DNA of 9,082 bases from DATESZ01 sp035283845 (GCA_035283845.1 DATESZ010000225.1:1-9082); one strand, 5' to 3'; numbered from the stretch's first letter, positions 1 to 7,060 are shown. Program-made: numbers and translations. Notes: generated by a model not told the origin, from the sequence alone.

Positions 1-312
1 GATGCGGATATTGATATCCATAATCCCAAGAAGGTCTGGGCAGCCATTGCCAACCGTACCGATCCTTCACAGGACATCATTGTGGTTCCCCAAACCAATG
101 GGGGGCCTCTTGACCCTTCCGTTCATCCGGATATGAAGATGGTGACCGGGAAATTAGGAAGGTGGGACAGGGTGCTGATTGATGCGACCTGGGACGACAC
201 ATGGAAGGAAAGGCCGGAATGGGGAGGGCTCAGTCATCCTCCTTCATGTTTGGCGCAAGAGAGTGACCTTCAAGTCGTAAGGAAGAAGTGGAAAAGATAT
301 GGTTTTAAATAG
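1..312 (+). CDS. UbiD-family decarboxylase, C-terminal fragment (cut by left edge)
   Basis: The reading frame is open from base 1 to a TAG at 310-312, giving 103 residues of a protein that begins outside the window. It starts DADIDIHN and contains WAAIANRTDP, GGPLDPSVHP and RVLIDATWDD, ending KKWKRYGFK. These are hallmarks of the C-terminal part of UbiD-family enzymes, which carry out reversible, prenylated-FMN-dependent (de)carboxylation of aromatic or unsaturated acids in the cytoplasm. The same blocks appear in the next gene (DDDIDIHN, RVLIDATVNW, KRWKEYGIG), so the two are tandem paralogues. The NGGPLDPSxHP stretch is nearer to typical aromatic UbiD members than the matching part of its neighbour. 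The catalytic residues lie outside the window, so activity and substrate cannot be judged. Any internal ATG, such as that at 82, is not the true start. Confidence 0.9.
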   Translation, partial: DADIDIHNPKKVWAAIANRTDPSQDIIVVPQTNGGPLDPSVHPDMKMVTGKLGRWDRVLIDATWDDTWKERPEWGGLSHPPSCLAQESDLQVVRKKWKRYGFK

Positions 313-330
313 AAATATTTGAAATAATTA

Positions 331-370
331 TTGACTTTTTTTGGATGGGTATAGTATCGAACGACCGATA
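331..370 (+). promoter_or_regulatory. Candidate promoter/operator before the second UbiD gene
   Basis: The 109-bp gap between the two UbiD genes is AT-rich. It contains TTGACT (331-336) and a short inverted repeat TATCG-N6-CGATA (355-370). A possible -10, TATCGA (355-360), lies 18 nt from the TTGACT, but it matches the consensus poorly, and TATAGT (350-355) is too close at 13 nt. The inverted repeat could be a repressor site or chance. The gene may simply be co-transcribed with its upstream paralogue, since no terminator is visible in the gap. Confidence 0.22.
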
Positions 371-405
371 TTCTTTCAATTAACGATTAACAAATAACTT
401 TTAAG

Positions 406-414
406 AGGAAGGAG
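406..414 (+). promoter_or_regulatory. Strong Shine-Dalgarno for the complete UbiD gene
   Basis: AGGAAGGAG ends 7 nt before the ATG at 422. This fixes the start of the second UbiD gene and suggests efficient translation. Confidence 0.85.
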
Positions 415-421
415 ACAAAAA

Positions 422-1927
422 ATGCCATATCAAGATTTTCGGGAATGGGTAGAGTTGTTGCGGTCTGAAGGAGAGCTGAGTGAAATTAAGGCCGAGGTAG
501 ATTGGAACAAAGAAATTGCAACGATTTCAAGAAATGTTACCAGCCAAGAGGGTCCGGCGTTACTTTTCTCAAACGTCAAAGGTTACAAGGATGGTGATTT
601 TCGAAAGGTATTTTCCGGAGGTATGGCTGCCAGGCGGAGAGTAGCTATGGCGTTGGGGCTAAGCAAGGATGGCACTTACAAGGAAATCATAAAGACCATG
701 AAAGATAGGCTGCGCACGCCCATTAAGCCCGTTGTTGTAGCTACAGGGCCTGTCAAGGAGAACATCGTGAAGGGGAAAGATATAGATCTCTTTAAGATTC
801 CTGTCCCCTTTTTGCATAGTCTGGATGGAGGTCGGTACATCGATACGGCCTGCGCCGTAGTGACCTGTGATCCGGACACAGGAGACATCAATTTAGGAAC
901 ATATCGCGGCATGATCGCAGATAAAAACCATATTGCCAAGCTTCTGGCGACAACCGCCCATTGGGGTAATCACTTTGCCAAATACCGGGATCTCGGTAAG
1001 CCGATGCCGGTGGCCATCTGCTACGGGATCGATCCTACTCTGCTGATGTGTTCAGCGTCTGCGGTTCAGCACCCGCCGGGGACATCAGAGTATGACTTTG
1101 CCGGGGGATTAAGGGGCGCGGCCGTGGAGGTAGTGAAATGCGAGACACTGGATCTTTTGGTTCCCGCCAGGGCTGAGATCGTCGTGGAGGGCTGGATATC
1201 GACTGATCCCAAGGATTATATGATGGAGGGTCCTTTTGGTGAATACCCCGGCACCTATGGCGGGATGGCATCGCCCAAGCCTACCGTAGCAGTTGAATGT
1301 TTAACTTACAGGAATGATCCAATATACACCAGCAACGATGAGGGCAGCTCTCCAGGCAGATGGTGTGAAAGCCCGTATTTTTTTGGGCCGATGCACTGTG
1401 CCTTGTCCTGGAATGCCTTGGAAGCCGCCGGTGTTCCCAATGTGCTTGATGTGTGGGGCCACCCTGTGGCGCTGGGGAACAACTTGAGGGTGAAGATAAA
1501 GAAGATTTATCGCGGGCATGCGAAACAGGTTGCCTGTGCGCTCTGGGGAACTACCATAGTAGCCTATATGGCGAAGAATGTAATTGTGGTGGATGATGAC
1601 ATAGATATCCACAATGACGAGGATGTTGAGTGGGCCCTTTCCTATCGGACGAATGCGGAAATGCATGATATCCAGTTTTTCCATCTCTGTATCGGTTCGA
1701 TGCTTGATCCGAGCTATCCTCTAAGTGAAAGGAATACAACAAAGTACGGTCAGGGGAAAGCTTCCCGGGTCCTTATTGATGCAACGGTGAATTGGGAGCT
1801 TGAGCCTGAGCAGCAATACGGCGGCAAGAGATTCCCGCCGCTTTGCACGGTTCCGGACCCTGAAGATCAGGCACTGGTGGAAAAAAGGTGGAAAGAGTAC
1901 GGAATAGGCTGTCCGCCTTTGCGTTAA
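422..1927 (+). CDS. UbiD-family prenylated-FMN-dependent (de)carboxylase
   Basis: This is a complete 501-aa protein, the usual length for UbiD (E. coli UbiD is about 497 aa). The family uses prenylated FMN and a divalent metal to remove or add CO2 on aromatic or alpha,beta-unsaturated acids. Family landmarks appear in order: an N-terminal DFREWVELL (5-13), INLGTYRGM (156-164), TTAHWG (177-182), and EGPFGEYPGTYGG (269-281). By spacing against characterised UbiD/Fdc1 enzymes (recalled, not aligned), N157, H180 and about E223 would be metal ligands, and R162, E269 and E274 the catalytic Arg-Glu-Glu set, so the enzyme looks intact. The stretch TSNDEGSSPGRWCE (303-316) and the C-terminal MLDPSYPLSERNTT differ from the usual STPG and GxPLDPSxHP patterns, which hints at an unusual substrate. 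A phenolic acid or phenylphosphate-type carboxylation is plausible in an anaerobe, but no partner gene (UbiX, Ppc subunits, CoA ligase) is present to support a choice. Confidence 0.92.
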   Translation: MPYQDFREWVELLRSEGELSEIKAEVDWNKEIATISRNVTSQEGPALLFSNVKGYKDGDFRKVFSGGMAARRRVAMALGLSKDGTYKEIIKTMKDRLRTPIKPVVVATGPVKENIVKGKDIDLFKIPVPFLHSLDGGRYIDTACAVVTCDPDTGDINLGTYRGMIADKNHIAKLLATTAHWGNHFAKYRDLGKPMPVAICYGIDPTLLMCSASAVQHPPGTSEYDFAGGLRGAAVEVVKCETLDLLVPARAEIVVEGWISTDPKDYMMEGPFGEYPGTYGGMASPKPTVAVECLTYRNDPIYTSNDEGSSPGRWCESPYFFGPMHCALSWNALEAAGVPNVLDVWGHPVALGNNLRVKIKKIYRGHAKQVACALWGTTIVAYMAKNVIVVDDDIDIHNDEDVEWALSYRTNAEMHDIQFFHLCIGSMLDPSYPLSERNTTKYGQGKASRVLIDATVNWELEPEQQYGGKRFPPLCTVPDPEDQALVEKRWKEYGIGCPPLR

Positions 1928-1940
1928 AAAGCGGGAGTAA

Positions 1941-1983
1941 ATAAATCAAGGCCATCCTCATAAAACGGGTGGCCTTGATTTAT
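1941..1983. terminator. Hairpin between convergent UbiD and arn transcription units
   Basis: The arms 1941-1957 and 1967-1983 pair over 17 positions (ATAAATCAAGGCCATCC with GGGTGGCCTTGATTTAT, with one non-Watson-Crick position) around a 9-nt loop. It lies 14 nt after the UbiD stop and 56 nt after the arnD stop, so it is placed to end both converging transcripts. Neither side has a classic adjacent T-run: the + strand continues with cytosines and then AAAAG, while the - strand reaches a TTTTT about 10 nt later. It may therefore act as a weak or bidirectional terminator, or as an mRNA 3'-end stabiliser. Confidence 0.65.
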
Positions 1984-2039
1984 CCCCCAAAAGATACCTG
2001 TAATAACTAATTTTGGGCATTCAGGAACTGCAGATGCAG

Positions 2040-2900
2040 TCAGACAGCGCAGGGCGCCGCACGGCCTGGCAGAGTCGACATCCGGTGTTTTCTTAAGGGC
2101 AGCGTTTCGCGGGGCAGGGCATCATTAATACTTTGCAAAGGAACAACGCTGTAGCCCATATCCATGACTTTTTCCATTAACTCTAAGAAAATGCCCTGCC
2201 GGATTCCGCCTTCCACTTCGGCGTGGATGGGCAGCGCATGCAGGCCTCCGCCTTCCAATAATTCGGCAATGTTGTCTATAAAGCTATCCCTGCCTGACTC
2301 TTCCAGGCAGGGCAAATCACAAGGGATTTCCACGAGACGGCAATCTTTATGGATGAAGGGCGCTGAAGCCCTCGTACAGCTCAAGTAACTGAAGGAGTAA
2401 TCCTTCAGGATTTCCATCACCCGGTCGTCGACCAGCCAGGCCGGGGCCCCGAAAGCGGTCGGAGCCTTACCGGTCAATCTTTGAAACCCTGCGACCCCCC
2501 TATCAAACCATTCACGAATCCACTCTTTAGAATGCCTTAACAGGTCATCCTGCCATCGTCGGTGATCCCAGGCATGAAACTGCGCTTCGTGCCCCTGAGA
2601 GATGATATCCTGAACGATTCCCGGAAAGGAAAGGGCAATCAACGGCGAAGGCAGGAGCGTGCCGTACAGGGCTGTTTTCAGTCCGTAAAGACCGACGGCA
2701 TTGCTGCTCACCATCTTTTTCAAAAAAAGAGGGTTGCGAAGAAGGTTTAAGGCAGCCCTGCCCGAGGCATCCGGTCCGATACTAAGGAAAAAAGTGCCTT
2801 TAATCCCGAAGTCTCCCAATATGCGAAGGAGCGAGGGCACGCCTTTTTTCATGCCTTCATAGGTATCCACATCGATCTTGAGCCCCAGTAATTTATTCAT
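2040..2900 (-). CDS. arnD: ArnD, 4-deoxy-4-formamido-L-arabinose-phosphoundecaprenol deformylase
   Basis: This 286-aa protein belongs to the NodB-type polysaccharide deacetylase superfamily; E. coli ArnD is about 296 aa. It would remove the formyl group from undecaprenyl-phosphate-Ara4FN at the inner membrane, making the donor for ArnT. Visible motifs are KIDVDT (8-13, metal-binding/catalytic Asp pair), HEAQFHAWDH (104-113, whose H109 and H113 match the HxxxH metal ligands), FGAPAW (150-155) and LPIHAEVEGG (223-232, catalytic His region). The start is chosen because MNKLLGLKIDVDT aligns with the ArnD N-terminus. Its ribosome-binding site is poor and falls in a REP-like repeat directly upstream. 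It is the last gene of the operon, 51 nt after the dehydrogenase gene, the largest gap in the cluster. The C-terminal tail after about residue 260 is Arg/Pro-rich and specific to this protein. Confidence 0.93.
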   Translation of the reverse strand: MNKLLGLKIDVDTYEGMKKGVPSLLRILGDFGIKGTFFLSIGPDASGRAALNLLRNPLFLKKMVSSNAVGLYGLKTALYGTLLPSPLIALSFPGIVQDIISQGHEAQFHAWDHRRWQDDLLRHSKEWIREWFDRGVAGFQRLTGKAPTAFGAPAWLVDDRVMEILKDYSFSYLSCTRASAPFIHKDCRLVEIPCDLPCLEESGRDSFIDNIAELLEGGGLHALPIHAEVEGGIRQGIFLELMEKVMDMGYSVVPLQSINDALPRETLPLRKHRMSTLPGRAAPCAV

Positions 2901-2901
2901 A

Positions 2902-2928
2902 AGATTTCTCGCTTTGCTCGAAATGACA
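2902..2928 (-). repeat. REP-like palindromic element in the arnA-arnD gap
   Basis: Read on the - strand this is TGTCATTTCGAGCAAAGCGA followed by GAAATCT. It is an imperfect palindrome (ATTTC...GAAAT arms, with GAGC/GCGA inside). It resembles the dispersed intergenic TGTCATT(T/G)CGAGC-GAAGCGA type repeats that I recall from many bacterial genomes. Only one copy is present here, so repetition cannot be shown from the window. It ends one base before the arnD ATG and takes up most of the 51-nt gap. Confidence 0.55.
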
Positions 2929-2951
2929 GCAGTGAGTACGCATTTATGAAA

Positions 2952-3998
2952 TTACATCGTAATATCAGATGCTTCCGGAGCGGTATTTTCTTCAAGGAAG
3001 GAATAAAGCGTTCGCTTCAGGGCATCTTCCAGTTCGACTTCCGGCCTCCATTGAAGCAGTTTCTTTGCCTTCTCAATGCCCGGCTTGCGGGAGTATATGT
3101 CCTGATAACCTGCTCCATAATAGGTCTCCGAGGGAATTTCCACAATCTCCGAATACTCCGGGTCATTTACGTGATCGGGATGGGACGCGAAGATTTTTTT
3201 AAGTATAAAAGCCAGCTCTTTCACAGAGCACTCGTTTTGCGGATTGCCTATATTTATGATCTCGTTTTTGCAAACATTATCTTTATTCTCCAGTATCTTA
3301 AGCAACGCCGAGATCCCGTCGTCAACATAGGTAAAGCAGCGTTTCTGCAAACCCCCGTCCACCAATTTCAGGGGACGCCTCATCAGTAATTCGGCAATAA
3401 ACTGGGTGACAACCCGAGAGCTGCCTTCCTTGGCGGCATAGAGTGAATCAAGGCGGGGACCGATCCAGTTAAAGGGACGAAAAAGGGTAAAATCGAGATG
3501 TCCCCTTGTGCCATAGGCATAAATGACCCGGTCCAGGAGCTGCTTGCAGGAGGAATAGATCCATCTCTCCTTCCTTATCGGTCCGACAACAAGGAAGCTT
3601 TTATCTTCATCAAATTCCCGATCAGGGCAGGCGCCGTAGACTTCCGATGTGGATGGGAATACTACCCTTTTATGATATTTCACGCAATGCCTGACAACAT
3701 CCAAGTTCATCTCGAAATCAAGCTGGAAAACGGCCAACGGGTCTTCCACGTAGAGTTTAGGCGTGGCAATGGCTACGAGTGGCATAACCACGTCGCATTT
3801 CTTCACGTGGTATTCAATCCATTCCCGGTTGATGGCAATATCCCCTTCGATGAAATGGAAACGGGGATTGTTCAGCGCCTTCCCAAGGCGATCGTCGGAC
3901 AGGTCCATTCCGTATACGCTCCAGTCCGTAGCGTCCAATATACTCTTTGTCAGGTGATGCCCGATAAAACCATTTACCCCTAATATAAGAACATTCAT
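2952..3998 (-). CDS. arnA: ArnA C-terminal activity as a separate protein: UDP-glucuronate decarboxylating dehydrogenase
   Basis: This 348-aa extended short-chain dehydrogenase corresponds to the C-terminal half of enterobacterial ArnA. It would oxidise UDP-glucuronate with NAD+ and decarboxylate it to UDP-4-keto-pentose (UDP-Ara4O), the first committed step of Ara4N synthesis in the cytoplasm. Visible features are the Rossmann GVNGFIGHH (7-15), PSTSEVYG (115-122) with T117, S118 and E119 matching the E. coli T432/S433/E434 group, and YSSCK (148-152) with the catalytic Tyr and Lys. YQDIYSRKP (298-306) carries R304, equivalent to the E. coli R619 essential for decarboxylation. S118, E119 and R304 distinguish it from plain epimerases and UXS. 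It overlaps the formyltransferase gene by 4 nt (ATGA), implying coupled translation. A GGAAGGTGA Shine-Dalgarno lies at 4008-4016. Confidence 0.93.
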   Translation of the reverse strand: MNVLILGVNGFIGHHLTKSILDATDWSVYGMDLSDDRLGKALNNPRFHFIEGDIAINREWIEYHVKKCDVVMPLVAIATPKLYVEDPLAVFQLDFEMNLDVVRHCVKYHKRVVFPSTSEVYGACPDREFDEDKSFLVVGPIRKERWIYSSCKQLLDRVIYAYGTRGHLDFTLFRPFNWIGPRLDSLYAAKEGSSRVVTQFIAELLMRRPLKLVDGGLQKRCFTYVDDGISALLKILENKDNVCKNEIINIGNPQNECSVKELAFILKKIFASHPDHVNDPEYSEIVEIPSETYYGAGYQDIYSRKPGIEKAKKLLQWRPEVELEDALKRTLYSFLEENTAPEASDITM

Positions 3999-4918
3999 GG
4001 CAATACTTCACCTTCCTTACTGATGAAATAACTTGATATTGCGCCCTTCTTCAGGCGTTCCCCCTCAACTTCAACATCTAACAGCCTGATTCTGCCGCCG
4101 TCGCCTGTCGAAACAAAAACAGCTTCTTTTTCAATCTCAATTTTGCCGCTTTCCCCGTCTAAGTCGCCCTTTTCCGGAATCCCCCACCAGATAATTATAG
4201 TCTCTCCGCTTTTTGTTAAAGTAAAGGCGCCCGGATAGGGGTCCGTTACGGCCCTGATGAGATTATAGATGCGGAGAGACGGCCAGCGCCAGTCGATGCA
4301 GCCATCCTGAGGGGTGCGGCCTCCGAAATAGCTCCCCGCTCTCCGATCCTGCGGGATGGCCCGCGCCTCGCCATCTTTTATTACCGGCAATACCCCGTCC
4401 AGTAAATGGGCCGCCTGCCGGCAGAGCTTTTCGTAAAGACTCCGCGCCGTGTCTTCAAAGGCAATGGGGACCGCCTCCTGGGCGACAATATCGCCGGCAT
4501 CCGGTTCTGCCACCATGCGATGCAGGGTTACGCCCGTTTCCTTTTCACCATTTACCAGCACCCAGTTCACCGGGCATCTTCCCCGATAAAAAGGCAAGAG
4601 GGAACCGTGGAGATTGAAGGCGCCCTCAGTTGGAATTCCCAGTATTTCAAGACCCAGAAGCCTGCGATAATAAAAAGAAAATATTACCTGCGGCCTCCAT
4701 ATTGAAATTTTATCCCTCCAGTCCGGCCTATTCACGTTTTCCGGGCAAAACAGAGGAATGTCATTTTCAGCGGCCCAATCCGAAACGGAACCGAACCAGC
4801 AATTCTCGCCGGGATCGTCAACGTGGGAAAAAATGGCGTCAATCTCGAATCCGGCGCGCTTCAGGGATTCAAGCCCGGTTATACCCATGTCATGGTAGGC
4901 AAAAACAACCGCCCTCAC
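3995..4918 (-). CDS. arnA: ArnA N-terminal activity as a separate protein: UDP-Ara4N formyltransferase
   Basis: This 307-aa protein matches the N-terminal half of bifunctional ArnA (about residues 1-305 in E. coli), a 10-formyl-tetrahydrofolate-dependent formyltransferase. It would N-formylate UDP-Ara4N so that ArnC can use it. FNLHGSLLPFYRGR (101-114) and HRMVAEPDAGDIVAQ (133-147) place the catalytic N102, H104 and D140 at the same numbers as in E. coli ArnA. The remainder fits the C-terminal OB-like subdomain. The start is GTG at 4918, supported by a GGAGGAG Shine-Dalgarno with a 7-nt spacer; this codon overlaps the arnC stop (GTGA). The protein ends at its own TGA, which overlaps the dehydrogenase ATG, so the two ArnA activities are physically separate. 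The enzymes could still associate, but that is inference. Confidence 0.93.
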   Translation of the reverse strand: MRAVVFAYHDMGITGLESLKRAGFEIDAIFSHVDDPGENCWFGSVSDWAAENDIPLFCPENVNRPDWRDKISIWRPQVIFSFYYRRLLGLEILGIPTEGAFNLHGSLLPFYRGRCPVNWVLVNGEKETGVTLHRMVAEPDAGDIVAQEAVPIAFEDTARSLYEKLCRQAAHLLDGVLPVIKDGEARAIPQDRRAGSYFGGRTPQDGCIDWRWPSLRIYNLIRAVTDPYPGAFTLTKSGETIIIWWGIPEKGDLDGESGKIEIEKEAVFVSTGDGGRIRLLDVEVEGERLKKGAISSYFISKEGEVLP

Positions 4919-5868
4919 GCCTTTTCTCCTCCGGACAGATTATCGTCAAAAGCATGGACCCGTTCTATGACAAACTCCGGTCTCTTGCGGACTTCACGAT
5001 AAATGCGCCCGATATACTCGCCAATGACCCCTAAAGCAAAAAACTGCAAACCAACAAAAACAAACAGGATGGCAAAAAGGGTAAAAACCCCTTCCGCCGC
5101 CCAGGCAGCGCCGTAAAAGAGGCGGGAAACGGCAAGTATCAGGCCGAAGAGAACCCCTAAGAAAGACATTCCGATACCGCCGTACATGAGTAATTTCAAG
5201 GGAAAATCGGAAAAAGCGGCCACTAAATCAAACTGGAGATTTATCAGTTTTCTCAAGGGGTAGCTGGATTTGCCGGCGTATCTCTCCTCGTGCCCTACTT
5301 CTATTTCCGTCACGCGTTTCCCGAAATAGGTTGCGAGCGCCGGTATAAAGGTCGCGTGTTCATGACAGGAGGTCATGCGGTCGACCACAGACCTGCGGTA
5401 GGCGCGCATCATGCAGCCCCAGTCCTTCAGTTTTACACCCGTAATCTTCCTGGTAATGATATTGATCGCCTTGGACGGGATAATGCGGAAAATGGAATCC
5501 TTGCGCCCCCTTCTTACGGTGCCCACCACATCAAAGCCCCCCGCTACCATAGTCTCGACGAGCCGGGGGATATCTTCGGGCGGGTTCTGCAGGTCGGCGT
5601 CAATGGTAACAACGACCTCTCCTTTGGCAATGGAAAAGCCCGCCATGATTGCCGCATGCTGCCCGTAATTTCTGGTAAGTTCTACTACCTTTACTTCCCG
5701 GCGGGAAGTAAAGGTTTTTAAGATCGCGAGCGACCCATCCACGCTTCCGTCGTCAATCAGGATCACCTCAAAAGGCCTTCTCATGCCTTTCATAACCGGC
5801 AGGAGGCGCTCCATGAGTGCGGTTATATTTTCCTCTTCGTTATATACGGGAATAACTATGGAAACCAT
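4915..5868 (-). CDS. arnC: ArnC, undecaprenyl-phosphate Ara4FN transferase
   Basis: This is a 317-aa family-2 glycosyltransferase; E. coli ArnC is 322 aa. It would transfer 4-formamido-arabinose from its UDP form to undecaprenyl phosphate on the cytoplasmic face of the inner membrane. Seen in sequence are SIVIPVYNEE (3-12), LIDDGS (37-42), RNYGQHAAIMAGF (66-78) and DADLQNPPE (90-98, the metal/nucleotide-binding Asp motif). Two C-terminal membrane segments lie at about 226-250 and 260-285, followed by a basic FALGVIGEYIGRIYREVRKRP region typical of ArnC/DPM-like enzymes. Polyisoprenyl-phosphate glucosyltransferases (GtrB) are similar, but the surrounding arn genes and RNYGQHAAIMAGF favour ArnC. 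The gene begins 32 nt after arnB and ends overlapping the formyltransferase start by 4 nt. It contains a 27-nt palindrome at codons 52-61. Confidence 0.92.
   Translation of the reverse strand: MVSIVIPVYNEEENITALMERLLPVMKGMRRPFEVILIDDGSVDGSLAILKTFTSRREVKVVELTRNYGQHAAIMAGFSIAKGEVVVTIDADLQNPPEDIPRLVETMVAGGFDVVGTVRRGRKDSIFRIIPSKAINIITRKITGVKLKDWGCMMRAYRRSVVDRMTSCHEHATFIPALATYFGKRVTEIEVGHEERYAGKSSYPLRKLINLQFDLVAAFSDFPLKLLMYGGIGMSFLGVLFGLILAVSRLFYGAAWAAEGVFTLFAILFVFVGLQFFALGVIGEYIGRIYREVRKRPEFVIERVHAFDDNLSGGEKA
4926..4932 (-). promoter_or_regulatory. Shine-Dalgarno deciding the GTG start of the formyltransferase
   Basis: GGAGGAG on the - strand, 7 nt before GTG at 4918 and inside the 3' end of arnC, supports the non-ATG start and translation coupled to arnC. 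Confidence 0.8.
5688..5714. repeat. 27-nt near-perfect palindrome inside arnC
   Basis: The arms CCTTTACTTCCCG (5688-5700) and CGGGAAGTAAAGG (5702-5714) are exact reverse complements around one central base. As RNA this gives a 12-bp stem with a 3-nt loop. On the - strand it encodes about TFTSRREVKV of ArnC, the variable stretch between DDGS and RNYGQH. That stretch is about two residues shorter than the E. coli one, so there is no sign of an insertion. On the + strand the stem is followed by TTTTTAAG, which looks like an intrinsic terminator for antisense transcription. Confidence 0.75.
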
Positions 5869-5900
5869 CTTCGCTCTTTCTTTTTTTTACATCAGGCAGC

Positions 5901-7049
5901 CTACCGGCCAAGGATCTCCCTGACGGCGTCACATACATAGCAGACATCGTCATCCGTCATATCCGGGAAAAGGGGCAGGGAAAGGAGACCTTTCGCAGCC
6001 CGTTCCGTCTCGGGAAGCGCCTCCGCCTCCACGGGAAATCTCTCCCTTACGTAGGACAGAAGGTGACAGGCCGGAAAATGGAGGCCGCAACCCACATTAT
6101 ACTCTGACAATCTTTTCATGAAAAGCCTTCTTTCCATAGCAAGAAGTTTTATGACAAACAAATGCCAGGCATGAACATGCGAATAAGGGGGAATACCCGG
6201 CAGGGCAATCCCCTCCGTGTCCTTCAGCCTATCCATGTACAGGGCGGCAAGATCGGCCCGGCGCTTATTCAATTCCCGAAGGCGCTCCATCTGCGCCAGA
6301 CCCAGCGCCGCCTGCATGTCCGTCAGATTATACTTGAAGCCCGGCATCTGGATGTCATATTCAGGATTTCCCCCCTTGCCGTAGCGCTTCCAGGCATCTC
6401 TTTCGAGGCCGTGGAATCGAAGCTGCCGGAGCCTTTTCTCCATTTTCTCATCGTTGTGGGCAATCATCCCCCCTTCGCCCGTTGTTATATTCTTGATGGG
6501 ATGGAAAGAAAAAACGGCCATCCGGCCGAAACCGCCCGCATGAATTCCCTTATACCATGCGCCAACAGCGTGTGCGGCATCTTCAATTACAAAAAGTCCC
6601 TGTCGGACGGCGATATCGAGGATCCTGTCCATGTCAACGGGAGCTCCGGCGAAATGGACAGGGATGATGCCCCTAGTTTTTTCAGTAATTTTTTCTTCAA
6701 TCAGCCCGGCATTGATATTCAAAGTATCATAATCTATATCGACAAAAACCGGGGTGGCGCCAAGCATGGTTATCAGATTTATCGTCGAGGCGAAGGTCAT
6801 GGAAGGGGTGATGATCTCGTCCCCCGCTCCTATGCCCAAAGCAAGGAGAAGCAGATGCATGCCCGCAGTGCCGGAACTGATGGAAACAGCATAGCCTGCG
6901 TTCGTGAGCCTGCAAAACTGCTCTTCAAATTTGCTGCAAAGCGGGCCGGTAGTGATCCATCCTGATTTTAAACAAGCAGTTACCTGCCTGATTTCCTCAT
7001 CGCCGATGGCCGGCCTGCTTAAGGGAAGAAAGTCTTCACGGATATTCAT
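5901..7049 (-). CDS. arnB: ArnB, UDP-Ara4O aminotransferase (PLP)
   Basis: This 382-aa protein belongs to the DegT/DnrJ/EryC1/StrS sugar aminotransferase family; E. coli and Salmonella ArnB are about 380-385 aa. It would transfer the amino group of glutamate to UDP-4-keto-arabinose, yielding UDP-Ara4N in the cytoplasm. Seen are LPLSRPAIGDEEI (8-20), the substrate/PLP-phosphate loop SSGTAGMHLL (58-67), TFASTINLI (85-93), EDAAHAVGA (156-164) with D157 for the PLP pyridine nitrogen, and FSFHPIKNITTGEGG (180-194). K186 in that last block is the Schiff-base lysine. The C-terminal HFPACHLLSY block also fits ArnB. Other members of the family act on different sugars, but the adjoining arn genes make ArnB the best call. 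It starts 11 nt after the arnT stop, with an AAGGCAG ribosome site in that gap. Confidence 0.93.
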   Translation of the reverse strand: MNIREDFLPLSRPAIGDEEIRQVTACLKSGWITTGPLCSKFEEQFCRLTNAGYAVSISSGTAGMHLLLLALGIGAGDEIITPSMTFASTINLITMLGATPVFVDIDYDTLNINAGLIEEKITEKTRGIIPVHFAGAPVDMDRILDIAVRQGLFVIEDAAHAVGAWYKGIHAGGFGRMAVFSFHPIKNITTGEGGMIAHNDEKMEKRLRQLRFHGLERDAWKRYGKGGNPEYDIQMPGFKYNLTDMQAALGLAQMERLRELNKRRADLAALYMDRLKDTEGIALPGIPPYSHVHAWHLFVIKLLAMERRLFMKRLSEYNVGCGLHFPACHLLSYVRERFPVEAEALPETERAAKGLLSLPLFPDMTDDDVCYVCDAVREILGR

Positions 7050-7060
7050 TAGCTGCCTTT

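Noticed and set aside
2027..2040. Palindrome ACTGCAGATGCAGT at the arnD stop
   Set aside because: Six-base arms only, with no T-run and no sign of repetition; a better 17-bp hairpin lies 44 nt further on.
2288..2312. 9-bp hairpin CCCTGCCTG...CAGGCAGGG inside arnD
   Set aside because: A 9-bp stem with a small loop is expected by chance about once in a window this size, and it lies in coding sequence with no T-run.
3498..3983. 161-codon + strand open frame opposite the ArnA dehydrogenase
   Set aside because: It lies wholly antisense to a gene with clear catalytic motifs and shows no recognisable domain, so it is a shadow frame.
4630..5034. 134-codon + strand frame spanning the arnC/formyltransferase junction
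   Set aside because: It crosses two well-supported, translationally coupled genes on the other strand and lacks domain signals.
4915..5868. GtrB-type glucosyltransferase (O-antigen modification) instead of ArnC
   Set aside because: The protein fold is shared, but the gene sits between arnB and arnA with overlapping ends, and no GtrA flippase or Gtr-specific gene is present.
6162..6965. 267-codon + strand open frame opposite arnB
   Set aside because: It is antisense to a conserved PLP aminotransferase with the catalytic lysine visible; the long frame reflects codon bias of the real gene.
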